15,865 nt of DNA from CAYUYH01 sp964449175 (GTDB lineage: Bacteria; Planctomycetota; Phycisphaerae; SM23-33): contig CAYUYH010000028.1 in assembly GCA_964449175.1 (NCBI GenBank), positions 1 to 15,865 of the forward strand, written 5' to 3'. The notes under the pieces are model-generated. The model was not told the DNA's origin and made no database searches. It saw nothing but the letters and a program-made list of their open reading frames with translations. Below, piece by piece: positions 7,509-14,546 of the stretch. The translations under genes were made by a program, and so were the position numbers. Numbering within the stretch: position 1 is the stretch's first letter; each line of letters begins with the position of its first letter.

Positions 7509-8791
7509 CTCGAAGGCGAGTGGTCATAACGGGAATGGGAACGGTCAATCCTCTCGGCCACGATGTCGAGAGCACCTGGTCGGCGCTGCTCGCCGGGGCG
7601 AGCGGCCTCTCCGCGACCGATCTGTTCGACGCGAGCACGTTCCCCTCGACCTTCTCGGCGCAGGTGAAGGGGTTCGACCTGGCCAGGTGGCTTCCCTCGG
7701 CCGACAAGCATCGCCACGCCGGCAGGCACTGCCGGTTCGCCCTGGCGGCTGCGACGCAGGCGTGGCGCCAGGCGGCCTTGGAGGCCTTCGCCGAGCTGGA
7801 TCGCTCCAGCGTCGGCATCTACCTGGGCAGCGGAGAGGGCAGCCTGGACCTGGACAACTTCACCTCGCTGCTGGTCGACGCCTGGCGCGACGGCAAGATG
7901 GACACGACCGTCTGGGCGGACCTGGCCTATCAGCGGATGGACCTGCACCGCGAGGTGGAGCAGGAATCCAACATGGTAGTCGCCCACCTGGCGGCGGAGT
8001 TCGGTGTTCGCGGCCCAGCCTATAACGTGCTGACGGCATGTGCGGCCAGCACGCAGGCGCTCGGCGAGGCGGCTATGCAGATCCGCCGCGGCGACGTCGA
8101 CATCGTGCTCAGCGGCGGCGCGCACAGCATGATTCACCCGTACGGCGTGACCGGCTTCAATCGCCTCACCGCCCTGTCCACGCGCAACGACGAGATACCG
8201 ACGGCCAGCAGGCCCTTCGACTTGACGAGGGACGGATTCGTCCTCGGCGAGGGCGCCAGCGTGCTGATCCTGGAAGACTACGACCTGGCCCGCAAGCGCG
8301 GGGCGAAGATCCTGGCCGAGATCGTCGGCTACGGCGCCAGTGCCGACGCCTTCCGCATAACCGACCAGGACCCCGACGGCGACGGAGCGGCCGCCGCCAT
8401 GCGAGCGGCGCTGGCCGACGCCGGCATGGAACCGGCTGACATCCACTACATCTCCGCGCACGGCACGGGCACCAAGCAGAACGACCAGGTGGAGACACGG
8501 GCGGTCAAGGCTGTCTTCGGCGAGCATGCCTACAGGGTGCCCGTCTCCAGCGCGAAGAGCATGCTCGGCCACCTTATCGCCGCGGCTGGGGCGACCGAGT
8601 TGATCACGTGCGTCCTGGCCATCCGCGACGGTGTGCTGCCGCCCACGATGAACCTGCACACAGCCGACGCCGACTGCGACCTGGACTACGTGCCCAATGC
8701 CGCGCGTAGGGCGGACGTCAGCGTGTGCATGAGCAACAGCTTTGGATTCGGCGGGCAGAACAACACGCTTATCATCCGCCGCTGCGAGTGA
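7505..8791 (+). CDS. Beta-ketoacyl-ACP synthase (FabF-like), catalytically intact
   Basis: This 428-residue KAS II-type enzyme elongates acyl-ACP with malonyl-ACP. The catalytic triad is complete: Cys179 in VLTACAAS, His319 in SAHGTGT, and Lys351/His356 in AKSMLGHL. A FGFGGQN signature closes the fold. The ATG at 7505 overlaps the stop of the preceding KS-like gene as ATGA, and no strong SD is present, so it is probably translated by coupling. The pair likely assembles as a heterodimer with this subunit as the active half (inference from KS-alpha/KS-beta systems). It could alternatively act as an ordinary FabF homodimer. Confidence 0.88.
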   Translation: MTRRRVVITGMGTVNPLGHDVESTWSALLAGASGLSATDLFDASTFPSTFSAQVKGFDLARWLPSADKHRHAGRHCRFALAAATQAWRQAALEAFAELDRSSVGIYLGSGEGSLDLDNFTSLLVDAWRDGKMDTTVWADLAYQRMDLHREVEQESNMVVAHLAAEFGVRGPAYNVLTACAASTQALGEAAMQIRRGDVDIVLSGGAHSMIHPYGVTGFNRLTALSTRNDEIPTASRPFDLTRDGFVLGEGASVLILEDYDLARKRGAKILAEIVGYGASADAFRITDQDPDGDGAAAAMRAALADAGMEPADIHYISAHGTGTKQNDQVETRAVKAVFGEHAYRVPVSSAKSMLGHLIAAAGATELITCVLAIRDGVLPPTMNLHTADADCDLDYVPNAARRADVSVCMSNSFGFGGQNNTLIIRRCE

Positions 8792-8833
8792 GCCAATGCG
8801 GGCGCCTGGTCCGCCGGCGGAGCAACGCAGACA

Positions 8834-9901
8834 ATGATCGCCTCAGTCGCACAATACTGCACCCCGGCTGCAATCGACTGGCTTGGCCGAAACTGGGCGG
8901 CCCTGGCCATCGGGCTGACGTGTCTGTCGCTGGTGTTGTTCGTCGTGCTGATCCTGGCCAAGTACGTCCGCATCTGTTTGAACATCTTCGTCGACACGCA
9001 CCCGCCGCTGGCCCAGGGGCCGCTGGACTTCAAGCCCATCCAGGGCGAGGTCGTCCGTTTCCGCAGCTTCGACGGCGTCTCGCTGCGCGGCATGCACCTG
9101 AACACGCCCAACCGCTCGGCCTGCAAGGGCACGATCGTGTTCTGCCACGAGTTCCAGTCGGACATGTACAGTTGCGTGCGCTATACCCGCCCGCTGATCG
9201 AGGCCGGCTTCGATGTGTTCACCTTCGACTTCCGAGGCCATGGCGACAGCAGCTCCAGCCCCGGCTATCGTCCGTTGCAATGGCCGTCGGACAAGGAACT
9301 CGGCGACGTGCTGGGCGCGTGCGCCTACGTGGAGGCTGCGCTCGCGGCCGAGGGCAGGCCCGCCGAGATCGGCATATTCGGCATCTCGCGAGGGGCGGGG
9401 GCGGCGCTCCTGGCCGCGGCGAGCGATCCGAACATCAAGGCGATCGTCTGCGACGGGGCTTTCAGCACGGCTGAGACGCTCGCGGCGCTGATGAAGCGAT
9501 GGGCGTACATCTTCGCCACGGTCCGCCTGGTCTACGAGAACCACCCCGACGCGTTCTGGCGGCTGCTGGTCTGGCTGCTGATGCGCTTCGCCCAGCCCCG
9601 GCTACGGCGGCGGTTCCCCTCCGTCCGCAAGGCGCTGAAGGAGATGCAGCCGCGGGCGATACTCTTCGTCCACGGCGAGCGCGACAGCTACATCCGCACA
9701 GACCAGGCCCACCTGCTGTACGACGCGGCGCCCTCGCCGAAGTATCTGTGGATCGCCGAGCAGGCCAAGCACAACCAGTCCGTCGTCAGACATCCGAGGC
9801 AGTACGCCTCGCGGACGCGGGCGTTCTTCCTGCGGCACTTGGCCGGGGAGGCGGTCGACGAGGCGGAGATAACCTCGCCGGTTGACACCGTGGTGGCCTG
9901 A
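8834..9901 (+). CDS. Membrane-anchored alpha/beta hydrolase
   Basis: This 355-residue protein has one N-terminal membrane segment (about 21-43) followed by an alpha/beta hydrolase domain. The nucleophile elbow is GISRGAG with Ser185; Asp284 in GERDS and His313 in AKHNQS complete a plausible triad. The FCHEF segment (103-107) and the FDFRGHGDSS segment are usual in this superfamily. It begins 42 bases after the ketosynthase and may belong to the same transcript, so it could act on an acyl chain or lipid ester made by the cluster. That is inference, since substrates vary widely in this superfamily. A GGAG lies somewhat far upstream of the ATG. Confidence 0.8.
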   Translation: MIASVAQYCTPAAIDWLGRNWAALAIGLTCLSLVLFVVLILAKYVRICLNIFVDTHPPLAQGPLDFKPIQGEVVRFRSFDGVSLRGMHLNTPNRSACKGTIVFCHEFQSDMYSCVRYTRPLIEAGFDVFTFDFRGHGDSSSSPGYRPLQWPSDKELGDVLGACAYVEAALAAEGRPAEIGIFGISRGAGAALLAAASDPNIKAIVCDGAFSTAETLAALMKRWAYIFATVRLVYENHPDAFWRLLVWLLMRFAQPRLRRRFPSVRKALKEMQPRAILFVHGERDSYIRTDQAHLLYDAAPSPKYLWIAEQAKHNQSVVRHPRQYASRTRAFFLRHLAGEAVDEAEITSPVDTVVA

Positions 9902-9973
9902 AGGGTTTCTGGCCGAGGGCTGCGGGGCATCGCGGGCGGTCGAGGCACATGTTGAGTTCCCGGGGAGCGGGAG

Positions 9974-11092
9974 ATGGCCGATCACAACCTGCTGCGGGCG
10001 TATCTGAAGCTGCACCTCGCCGAGGGCGTGGGGGCAGTGATCTTCGCCCGTCTGGTGGAGGCGCTTGGCGGCGTCGAGGCGGCTGCGACAGCCGGTCCGG
10101 CTGGCTGGAAACGAGTCCGCGGCGTGGGCGAGAAGACGGCTGCGGCGCTGGCTGCGGTGGGCGACGAACAGATAGACTCCGAGATCGCCGCTGCCGAACA
10201 GCACGGCGCGCGGATCATCTGCCGCCAGGACGAAGATTACCCCGCCGCCCTGGCCAACACCTCCGACCCCCCCGCCGTGCTCTATGTTCGCGGTCAATTC
10301 GAGCGGGCCGACGCGATCGCGATGGCCATCGTCGGCAGCCGCCGCTGCACGTACTACGGACTGGAGCAGGCGGAGCGCTTCGGTCAATTGCTGGGCCAGG
10401 CCGGCTTCACTGTCGTCAGCGGCGGGGCTCGCGGCATCGACGCTGCCGCTCACCGCGGCGCCCTCGCCGGCGGCGGAAGGACGATCGCCGTGATGGGCTG
10501 CGGGCTGTGCCATACCTACCCGCCGGACAACGAGCGGCTGTTCGAGCAGATCGTCCGCGACCGGCGCGGGGCGATCATCTCCGAGCTGCCGATGAACACT
10601 GCCGTGCTGGGGGGCAACTTCCCCACGCGGAACCGGATCATCTCAGGCCTGTCCCTGGGCGTGCTCATCGTCGAGGCCGCCCGGCGCAGCGGCTCGCTAA
10701 TCACGGCCAGGGAGGCAGCCGAACAGGGCCGGGTGGTCTTCGCCATCCCGGGCCGGGTGGACTCGCCGCTAAGTCAGGGCGCCAACGAGCTGATCCGCGA
10801 CGGCGTGATCCTCACGCAGAGCCTGGAGGATATTCTCGAACACCTCGGCCAAGTCGGCACGCAGATGACGCCCGAGGCCCCCACCGCCGCCCAGGCCGCC
10901 GCCAACGCCGCCCTGGACGCCGCTGAGCGGGCGCTGTTCGACGCCCTGGCCGCCGGGCCGCTCAGTCTCGACGAGCTGGTCCGCAAGACCGAGATCGACA
11001 GCGGCAAGGCCGCGGCAGCCATGACCATGCTGGTGCTCAAGGGCCTGGTCGCACAGCAACCGGGGAACGTCTTCGCCCAGAAACATCGTTGA
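9974..11092 (+). CDS. dprA: DNA processing protein DprA/Smf
   Basis: This 372-residue protein is DprA, which binds incoming single-stranded DNA and loads RecA during natural transformation. Residues 5-65 form the N-terminal helical/HhH region (GVGEKTAAAL). The Rossmann-like core spans about 85-290 and carries AIVGSRRCTYYG, VSGGARGIDAAAH, FPTRNRIISGLS and RSGSLITA. A winged-helix domain occupies about 315-365 (LSLDELVRKTEI), as in many Gram-negative and Deinococcus-type DprA. The ATG at 9974 has GGGGAG before it. Its TGA lies inside the first unit of an octamer repeat array. Confidence 0.93.
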   Translation: MADHNLLRAYLKLHLAEGVGAVIFARLVEALGGVEAAATAGPAGWKRVRGVGEKTAAALAAVGDEQIDSEIAAAEQHGARIICRQDEDYPAALANTSDPPAVLYVRGQFERADAIAMAIVGSRRCTYYGLEQAERFGQLLGQAGFTVVSGGARGIDAAAHRGALAGGGRTIAVMGCGLCHTYPPDNERLFEQIVRDRRGAIISELPMNTAVLGGNFPTRNRIISGLSLGVLIVEAARRSGSLITAREAAEQGRVVFAIPGRVDSPLSQGANELIRDGVILTQSLEDILEHLGQVGTQMTPEAPTAAQAAANAALDAAERALFDALAAGPLSLDELVRKTEIDSGKAAAAMTMLVLKGLVAQQPGNVFAQKHR

Positions 11093-11159
11093 TTCGTTGA
11101 CTCACTAACTCGTTGACCGGTCAATCGGTCGATCGGCCAACCGGGCAACCCGTCGACCA
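11088..11159 (+). repeat. Degenerate octamer tandem repeat, 9 units
   Basis: Nine 8-base units run without gaps, for example gttgactc, gttgaccg, gtcaatcg and gccaaccg. The fourth and fifth units create a perfect 12-bp palindrome TTGACCGGTCAA at 11113-11124. The array contains the dprA stop codon. In a shifted phase the units approximate GGYCARYC, as does the array at 13069-13132 read from pheS. Confidence 0.8.
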
Positions 11160-11172
11160 GAACCCGACGGGT
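11148..11172. terminator. Hairpin after dprA, possible weak terminator
   Basis: ACCCGTCG at 11148-11155 pairs with CGACGGGT at 11165-11172 around a 9-base loop. No T run follows, so factor-independent termination is uncertain. It lies between the octamer array and the island promoters. Confidence 0.35.
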
Positions 11173-11184
11173 CGAGGCGGCCCC

Positions 11185-11213
11185 TTGACGGGCACAGGCT
11201 GCCCTGGTATTAT
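11185..11213 (+). promoter_or_regulatory. Sigma70-like promoter P1 of the toxin-antitoxin-like operon
   Basis: TTGACG at 11185-11190 and TATTAT at 11208-11213 have an ideal 17-base spacer. A transcript from about 11220 would have a leader of nearly 50 bases containing the AAAGG ribosome site before 11268. Confidence 0.75.
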
Positions 11214-11227
11214 AAGGTACTTTCTGC

Positions 11228-11255
11228 TTGACAAACGCGTCGTCAATGGTATTAT
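11228..11255 (+). promoter_or_regulatory. Sigma70-like promoter P2 of the toxin-antitoxin-like operon
   Basis: TTGACA at 11228-11233 and TATTAT at 11250-11255 have a 16-base spacer. Its -10 lies exactly 42 bases after that of P1 and shares the TGGTATTAT context. The start would be near 11262, only about 6 bases before the ATG, giving a nearly leaderless message. Confidence 0.75.
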
Positions 11256-11267
11256 TAAAGGTGGTGG

Positions 11268-11600
11268 ATGCCAGATGTCGATAACCCAACAAGGGATCTG
11301 ATCCGTAGGCTGGCATCAAACCCGGATACCGTGCTCGTGCATGAGCATGCGATGGGCAATATGCTTGCCCGGAGCATCACTCTGGATGACGTCCGTGAGG
11401 CAATCTGCAGGTGTATCGACAATGGTGACCGCGTGAAGCAGACGAAGGTTAAGAGCCTTCCGGAAACCCAAGTCGGGAACAGTGCCTACGTTGTCAAGCA
11501 GAGTATTCGCGGGCACAGATTCTACATCCGGATCGTGGTCTTCCAGCCCACCCCTCATGAAGACGCGTTGCTGGTCGTATCGGCCCATCTGGACGTTTGA
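11268..11600 (+). CDS. Small toxin-like protein, DUF4258/MqsR-like
   Basis: This 110-residue protein has the layout of small RNase-type toxins: an N-terminal helix with His25/His27, a helix reading SITLDDVREAI (36-46), and C-terminal strands YIRIVV and ALLVVSAHLD. The helix-then-strands arrangement and the final VVSA resemble DUF4258 and, more loosely, MqsR. Catalytic residues cannot be named with confidence. AAAGG precedes the ATG by six bases. The following gene encodes a CxxC/CxxC zinc-finger HTH protein as in MqsA, which supports a toxin-antitoxin pair with toxin first. The region is less G+C-rich than its flanks. Toxicity is inferred. Confidence 0.65.
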   Translation: MPDVDNPTRDLIRRLASNPDTVLVHEHAMGNMLARSITLDDVREAICRCIDNGDRVKQTKVKSLPETQVGNSAYVVKQSIRGHRFYIRIVVFQPTPHEDALLVVSAHLDV

Positions 11601-11626
11601 TGCGCAGCCAAAGGAGAAGATGAGCC

Positions 11627-12199
11627 ATGGCAACTGACTGCCCAATCTGCGGTCGCCCGGAGCTGGAGCCCCAACATGGGGAGTTCCGGTTCGAGCCACC
11701 GGCTACCATTCCTGGCGGCGTGATGGTCGTACCGGATGCGGATTGGCTGGAATGCTCCGCGTGCGGGAATCGAATACTCAACCACGCCCTGAACAGAGCC
11801 ATCGAGCTGATGCGATACGACCGCCTGGGCCTGCTGCGACCGGAGGAGATCAGGAACATCAGGACGCGTCTGGGGGTGACCCAGGTGGAGATGGCCGGGC
11901 TCCTTGGCGTAGGGGGGAAGACATACACTCGATGGGAATCAGGCACGTCCTACCACAACAAGTCGAGCGACAACCTCATTCGCCTATTTGCCCAAAACCC
12001 CGAAATGTTCGCAAGGCTCGACGGGCAGAGCGACCCAGAGCGTCGGCAGCGGATAGCAGAGTATGTGCGCGGGCTGAGGGAGGTCAAGGGGCGCAGCCCG
12101 TTGGGTATGGCAGCCCACGGGGCAGACCTGGACGCCGGAAGCGCAACGGCGCTTCGAAGAACACTTCAACAGGTTATCGAGGGCAGAAAGCAGCGGTAG
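11627..12199 (+). CDS. Zinc-finger plus HTH antitoxin-like regulator (MqsA-like)
   Basis: This 190-residue protein begins with a YgiT/MqsA-type zinc finger (Cys5-x2-Cys8 and Cys43-x2-Cys46) and continues with an Xre-type helix-turn-helix at about 73-121 (LGVTQVEMAGLLGV, then TYTRWESG). The order, toxin-binding zinc domain then DNA-binding domain, is that of MqsA. About 70 extra C-terminal residues of unknown role exceed the usual MqsA length of near 130. AAAGGAG lies ten bases before the ATG. It probably represses the tandem promoters upstream and neutralises the 11268 product. Its TAG stop is in frame with the next gene one codon ahead of that gene's TTG. Confidence 0.75.
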   Translation: MATDCPICGRPELEPQHGEFRFEPPATIPGGVMVVPDADWLECSACGNRILNHALNRAIELMRYDRLGLLRPEEIRNIRTRLGVTQVEMAGLLGVGGKTYTRWESGTSYHNKSSDNLIRLFAQNPEMFARLDGQSDPERRQRIAEYVRGLREVKGRSPLGMAAHGADLDAGSATALRRTLQQVIEGRKQR

Positions 12200-12202
12200 G
12201 CT

Positions 12203-13051
12203 TTGGACAGGTTCAGCGCAAGTCATCTGGACATCCACCCGCACGAGATCGTGCAGTTTCTACTCCAGGAGAGCGGACAAGACAGCCGGGATGCCGTGAA
12301 CGTGTCGGATATTCTGAACCTCTTGCAGCTCGAGTGGGTACCGTTTGACTTTGCCTCTAATCTTCCCGAAGAGGCCCAGAGGCGCGGGAAGCGCCCAAGA
12401 GCTTTGCTTTCATTCCCTGACAGAGTCATCGCAACAGATACCAATCTAGGGCCCACTCGCGAAAGATTCAGTATCCTCCACGAGGTCGCCCACTACGTGT
12501 TGCCAAACCATCAGCACCAGTTGTTTCTGTGTGACGACGCGGGCCTGGCTGGGAACAGCAACCTCGTTCTGGAGAACGAGGCCAGCGTTGTCGGGGCCGA
12601 CCTGCTTCTTCAGGGAGATCGGTTCACGTTGGAGGCAAACAGCCAGCCTATCACTGCCGCGACTGTGAAGCTGCTCGCGCGGAAGTACCAGGCATCCTTT
12701 GAGGTTACGGCCCGCCGCATGGTAGAGAAGAACTTGCGCCCGTGCATGTATGTTGTGTTCCGCCGGGAAGAAACCGACGAGAGCCGCATCAACCTCGATG
12801 CTGAACCGGTTTGGCGCATTCGGTACTACGTGGCCTCACCCACATTCGCCGCTCAGTTCTTTGCCCAAGTGCGGGGCACGCTCGACCCGGATGAAGCTGC
12901 CGCACTCACAGTCTCAGGCAGGGACATCGCGGAAAGCATCACTTCGGATTTCTCGATCATGGGCCCTGCTGGCCAGGCGTGGCGTTTTCAGGGCGAGTTC
13001 TTCTACAATCAGTATGATGTCCTGGGCTTTCTGAGGCCCCTGGGGCAATGA
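12203..13051 (+). CDS. ImmA/IrrE-family zinc metallopeptidase
   Basis: This 282-residue protein carries the ImmA/IrrE signature: His93-Glu94-x2-His97 in ILHEVAHYVLPNH, then an acidic helix LENEASVVGADLLL whose Glu124 or Glu126 would be the third zinc ligand. A later VKLLARKYQASFEVTARRM segment (155-173) is the usual family helix. Residues 185-282 are an uncharacterised, strand-rich C-terminal part. ImmA and IrrE cleave Xre-like repressors, so the 11627 protein is the obvious candidate substrate. The predicted start is TTG at 12203, one codon after the preceding TAG and in the same frame; no good SD is visible, so reinitiation or coupling is likely. Codon use is less G+C-rich than flanking genes. 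Confidence 0.78.
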   Translation: MDRFSASHLDIHPHEIVQFLLQESGQDSRDAVNVSDILNLLQLEWVPFDFASNLPEEAQRRGKRPRALLSFPDRVIATDTNLGPTRERFSILHEVAHYVLPNHQHQLFLCDDAGLAGNSNLVLENEASVVGADLLLQGDRFTLEANSQPITAATVKLLARKYQASFEVTARRMVEKNLRPCMYVVFRREETDESRINLDAEPVWRIRYYVASPTFAAQFFAQVRGTLDPDEAAALTVSGRDIAESITSDFSIMGPAGQAWRFQGEFFYNQYDVLGFLRPLGQ

Positions 13052-13068
13052 TGCAGTTGGGCTCCTAT

Positions 13069-13132
13069 CGGGTCCGCGGATTGGCCGATTGGCGGGCTGA
13101 CCGACTGACAGGGCGAACAGTCAACCAGTCGG
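13069..13132. repeat. Degenerate octamer tandem repeat, about 8 units
   Basis: Eight-base units follow one another, for example cggattgg, ccgattgg, ccgactga and ccagtcgg. The array ends four bases from the pheS stop, whose gene runs on the minus strand. Read in the pheS direction, its units (ggccaatc, ggtcagcc) match those after dprA. Confidence 0.75.
13101..13132. terminator. Inverted repeat between convergent genes
   Basis: CCGACTG at 13101-13107 and CAGTCGG at 13126-13132 are perfect inverted arms with an 18-base loop. It sits in the 85-base gap between the metallopeptidase gene and pheS and could end transcripts from either side. No T run is seen. Confidence 0.3.
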
Positions 13133-13136
13133 CTCC

Positions 13137-14156
13137 TCAGAATTGATGCAGGAAGCGGACGTCGTTCTCGAACAGCAGGCGGATGTCGGGGATTTCGTGG
13201 CGGCGCATCACCATCCGCTCGATCCCGAAGCCGAAGGCGTAGCCGGTGTACTTCTCGCTGTCGTAGCCGACGGCTTCCAGGACGTTCGGATCGACCATCC
13301 CGCAGCCGCCCAGCTCGATCCAGCCGGATTGCTTGCACACGCCGCATCCCCCGCCGCGGCAGAACGGACACGAGAAGGCCACCTCTCCCGACGGCTCGGT
13401 GAACGGGAAGAAGCTCGGCTGAAATCGCGTGGCCACGTCGTGCCCGAAGTAGGCCTTGCAGAACTGGTCGATGCACGTCCGCAGGTCCACCATCGTCACG
13501 CCCTCGTCCACGCAGAGGCACTCGAGCTGGTGGAACATGAACATGTGCGTGGCGTCGACGGTGTCGGGGCGGTATGTCCGCCCGGCGGTGATGATGCGGA
13601 CGGGCGGCCGGCGTGTCTCCATGGCGCGGATCTGCACGGTCGAGGTCTGAGAGCGGAGCATCGTCTGCTCGTCGATGTAGAAGTTGTCCAGCGGGTCGCG
13701 GGCGACGTGCTCGGGCGGGATGTTGAGCGCGACGAAGTTGTGCCGGTCGTCCTCGACCTCCGGGCCATAGACCATCTCGAAGCCCATCCGCGCGAATATC
13801 TCGACCAGCTCGTCGATGGTCTGGGCGATCACGTGGGCGTGGCCTATCTTTGCCTTGCGGCCGGGCAGGGTGATGTCGATGGCCGGGGCGGCCTTGCGGG
13901 CGGCGGCTGCGGGCAGCTCGGCCTTGCGGGCGTCATAGGCGGTCTGGAGGGCGCCTTTGACCTCATTGGCGACCTTGCCGGCGGCGGGCTTGTCGGCCTT
14001 GGGGACCTCCTTGAGCCGCTGCATGGCCGACTTCATCGCCCCCTTGGCGCCCAGGTACTTCACGCGCCACGCTTCGAGGGCTTCGGGGGAGTCCGCCTTG
14101 GCCAGCTCGGCGCCGGCCTGGGCTTGCAGCTTCTTGAGGTCGTCGAGGAAGCTCAT
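13137..14156 (-). CDS. pheS: Phenylalanyl-tRNA synthetase alpha subunit
   Basis: This 339-residue protein is PheS, the catalytic subunit of the alpha2-beta2 phenylalanyl-tRNA synthetase. An N-terminal coiled coil (about 1-85) binds tRNA. The class II core includes motif 2 (GRTYRPDTVDATHMFMFHQ, 192-210), the phenylalanine pocket FPFTEPS (250-256), and motif 3 GFGIERMVM (309-317). A four-Cys cluster (Cys263, 266, 271, 274) precedes SGWIELGGCGMV, as in many bacterial PheS proteins. GGAG lies before the ATG. It is 27 bases downstream of rplT. The usual partner pheT does not follow; the strand beyond the stop is a repeat array and a convergent gene. Confidence 0.95.
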   Translation of the reverse strand: MSFLDDLKKLQAQAGAELAKADSPEALEAWRVKYLGAKGAMKSAMQRLKEVPKADKPAAGKVANEVKGALQTAYDARKAELPAAAARKAAPAIDITLPGRKAKIGHAHVIAQTIDELVEIFARMGFEMVYGPEVEDDRHNFVALNIPPEHVARDPLDNFYIDEQTMLRSQTSTVQIRAMETRRPPVRIITAGRTYRPDTVDATHMFMFHQLECLCVDEGVTMVDLRTCIDQFCKAYFGHDVATRFQPSFFPFTEPSGEVAFSCPFCRGGGCGVCKQSGWIELGGCGMVDPNVLEAVGYDSEKYTGYAFGFGIERMVMRRHEIPDIRLLFENDVRFLHQF

Positions 14157-14183
14157 CGCCTCGCTCCGCCGTCGCCGAGCGGG

Positions 14184-14546
14184 CTATGCCGCCTCGGGCG
14201 ACAGGCCGGCCTGGGCGACTACCGCGTCGAACGCGCCAGCATCATGCACGGCTATCTCGCTGAGCATCTTGCGGTTCAGGGCGATGTCGGCGTCGTCGAG
14301 GGCGCGGATGAGCTGGCTGTAGCGGATACCCCGCTCGCGGCAGGCGGCCGACAGGCGGACGATCCACAGCCCGCGGAAGTCACGCTTGCGCTGCCGGCGG
14401 TCCCGCGCGGCATAGGCGCCTGCCCGCATGATCGCCGTCTTGGCCAGCTTCTTACGGCGCGAGGTGGCGCCGTAGTGGCCGCGAACAGCCTTCATGATCC
14501 TCTTGGCTTTGCGGTGCCTTGCGGCACCCTTACGGGCACGTGGCAT
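14184..14546 (-). CDS. rplT: 50S ribosomal protein L20
   Basis: This 120-residue protein is ribosomal protein L20, an early assembly protein that binds 23S rRNA. The start MPRARKGAARHRKAKRI, the helical FRGLWIVRLSAACRERGIRYSQLI, and the SEIAVHDAGAF segment are standard, and the length is normal. The ATG has AGGAG eight bases upstream. It lies 84 bases downstream of rpmI in the usual order. In several bacteria L20 represses rpmI-rplT through a leader structure, but the predicted leader before rpmI here is too short for an infC-containing version. Confidence 0.96.
   Translation of the reverse strand: MPRARKGAARHRKAKRIMKAVRGHYGATSRRKKLAKTAIMRAGAYAARDRRQRKRDFRGLWIVRLSAACRERGIRYSQLIRALDDADIALNRKMLSEIAVHDAGAFDAVVAQAGLSPEAA

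Noticed and set aside
6237..8659. Long minus-strand open frames opposite the two ketosynthase genes
   Set aside because: Low-complexity translations rich in Ala, Gly, Arg and Val, fully opposite conserved KS motifs.
11113..11301. Small ORF starting in the octamer array and overlapping the tandem promoters
   Set aside because: Its N-terminal part is translated repeat DNA and it overlaps two promoters and the start of the 11268 gene in another frame.
11088..13132. The repeat arrays as CRISPR
   Set aside because: Units are 7-8 bp with no spacers, and no cas gene is present.
13380..13420. Four-Cys cluster in PheS as an unusual zinc insertion
   Set aside because: A CxxC...CxxC stretch before SGW is found in many bacterial PheS proteins, so it is not novel.
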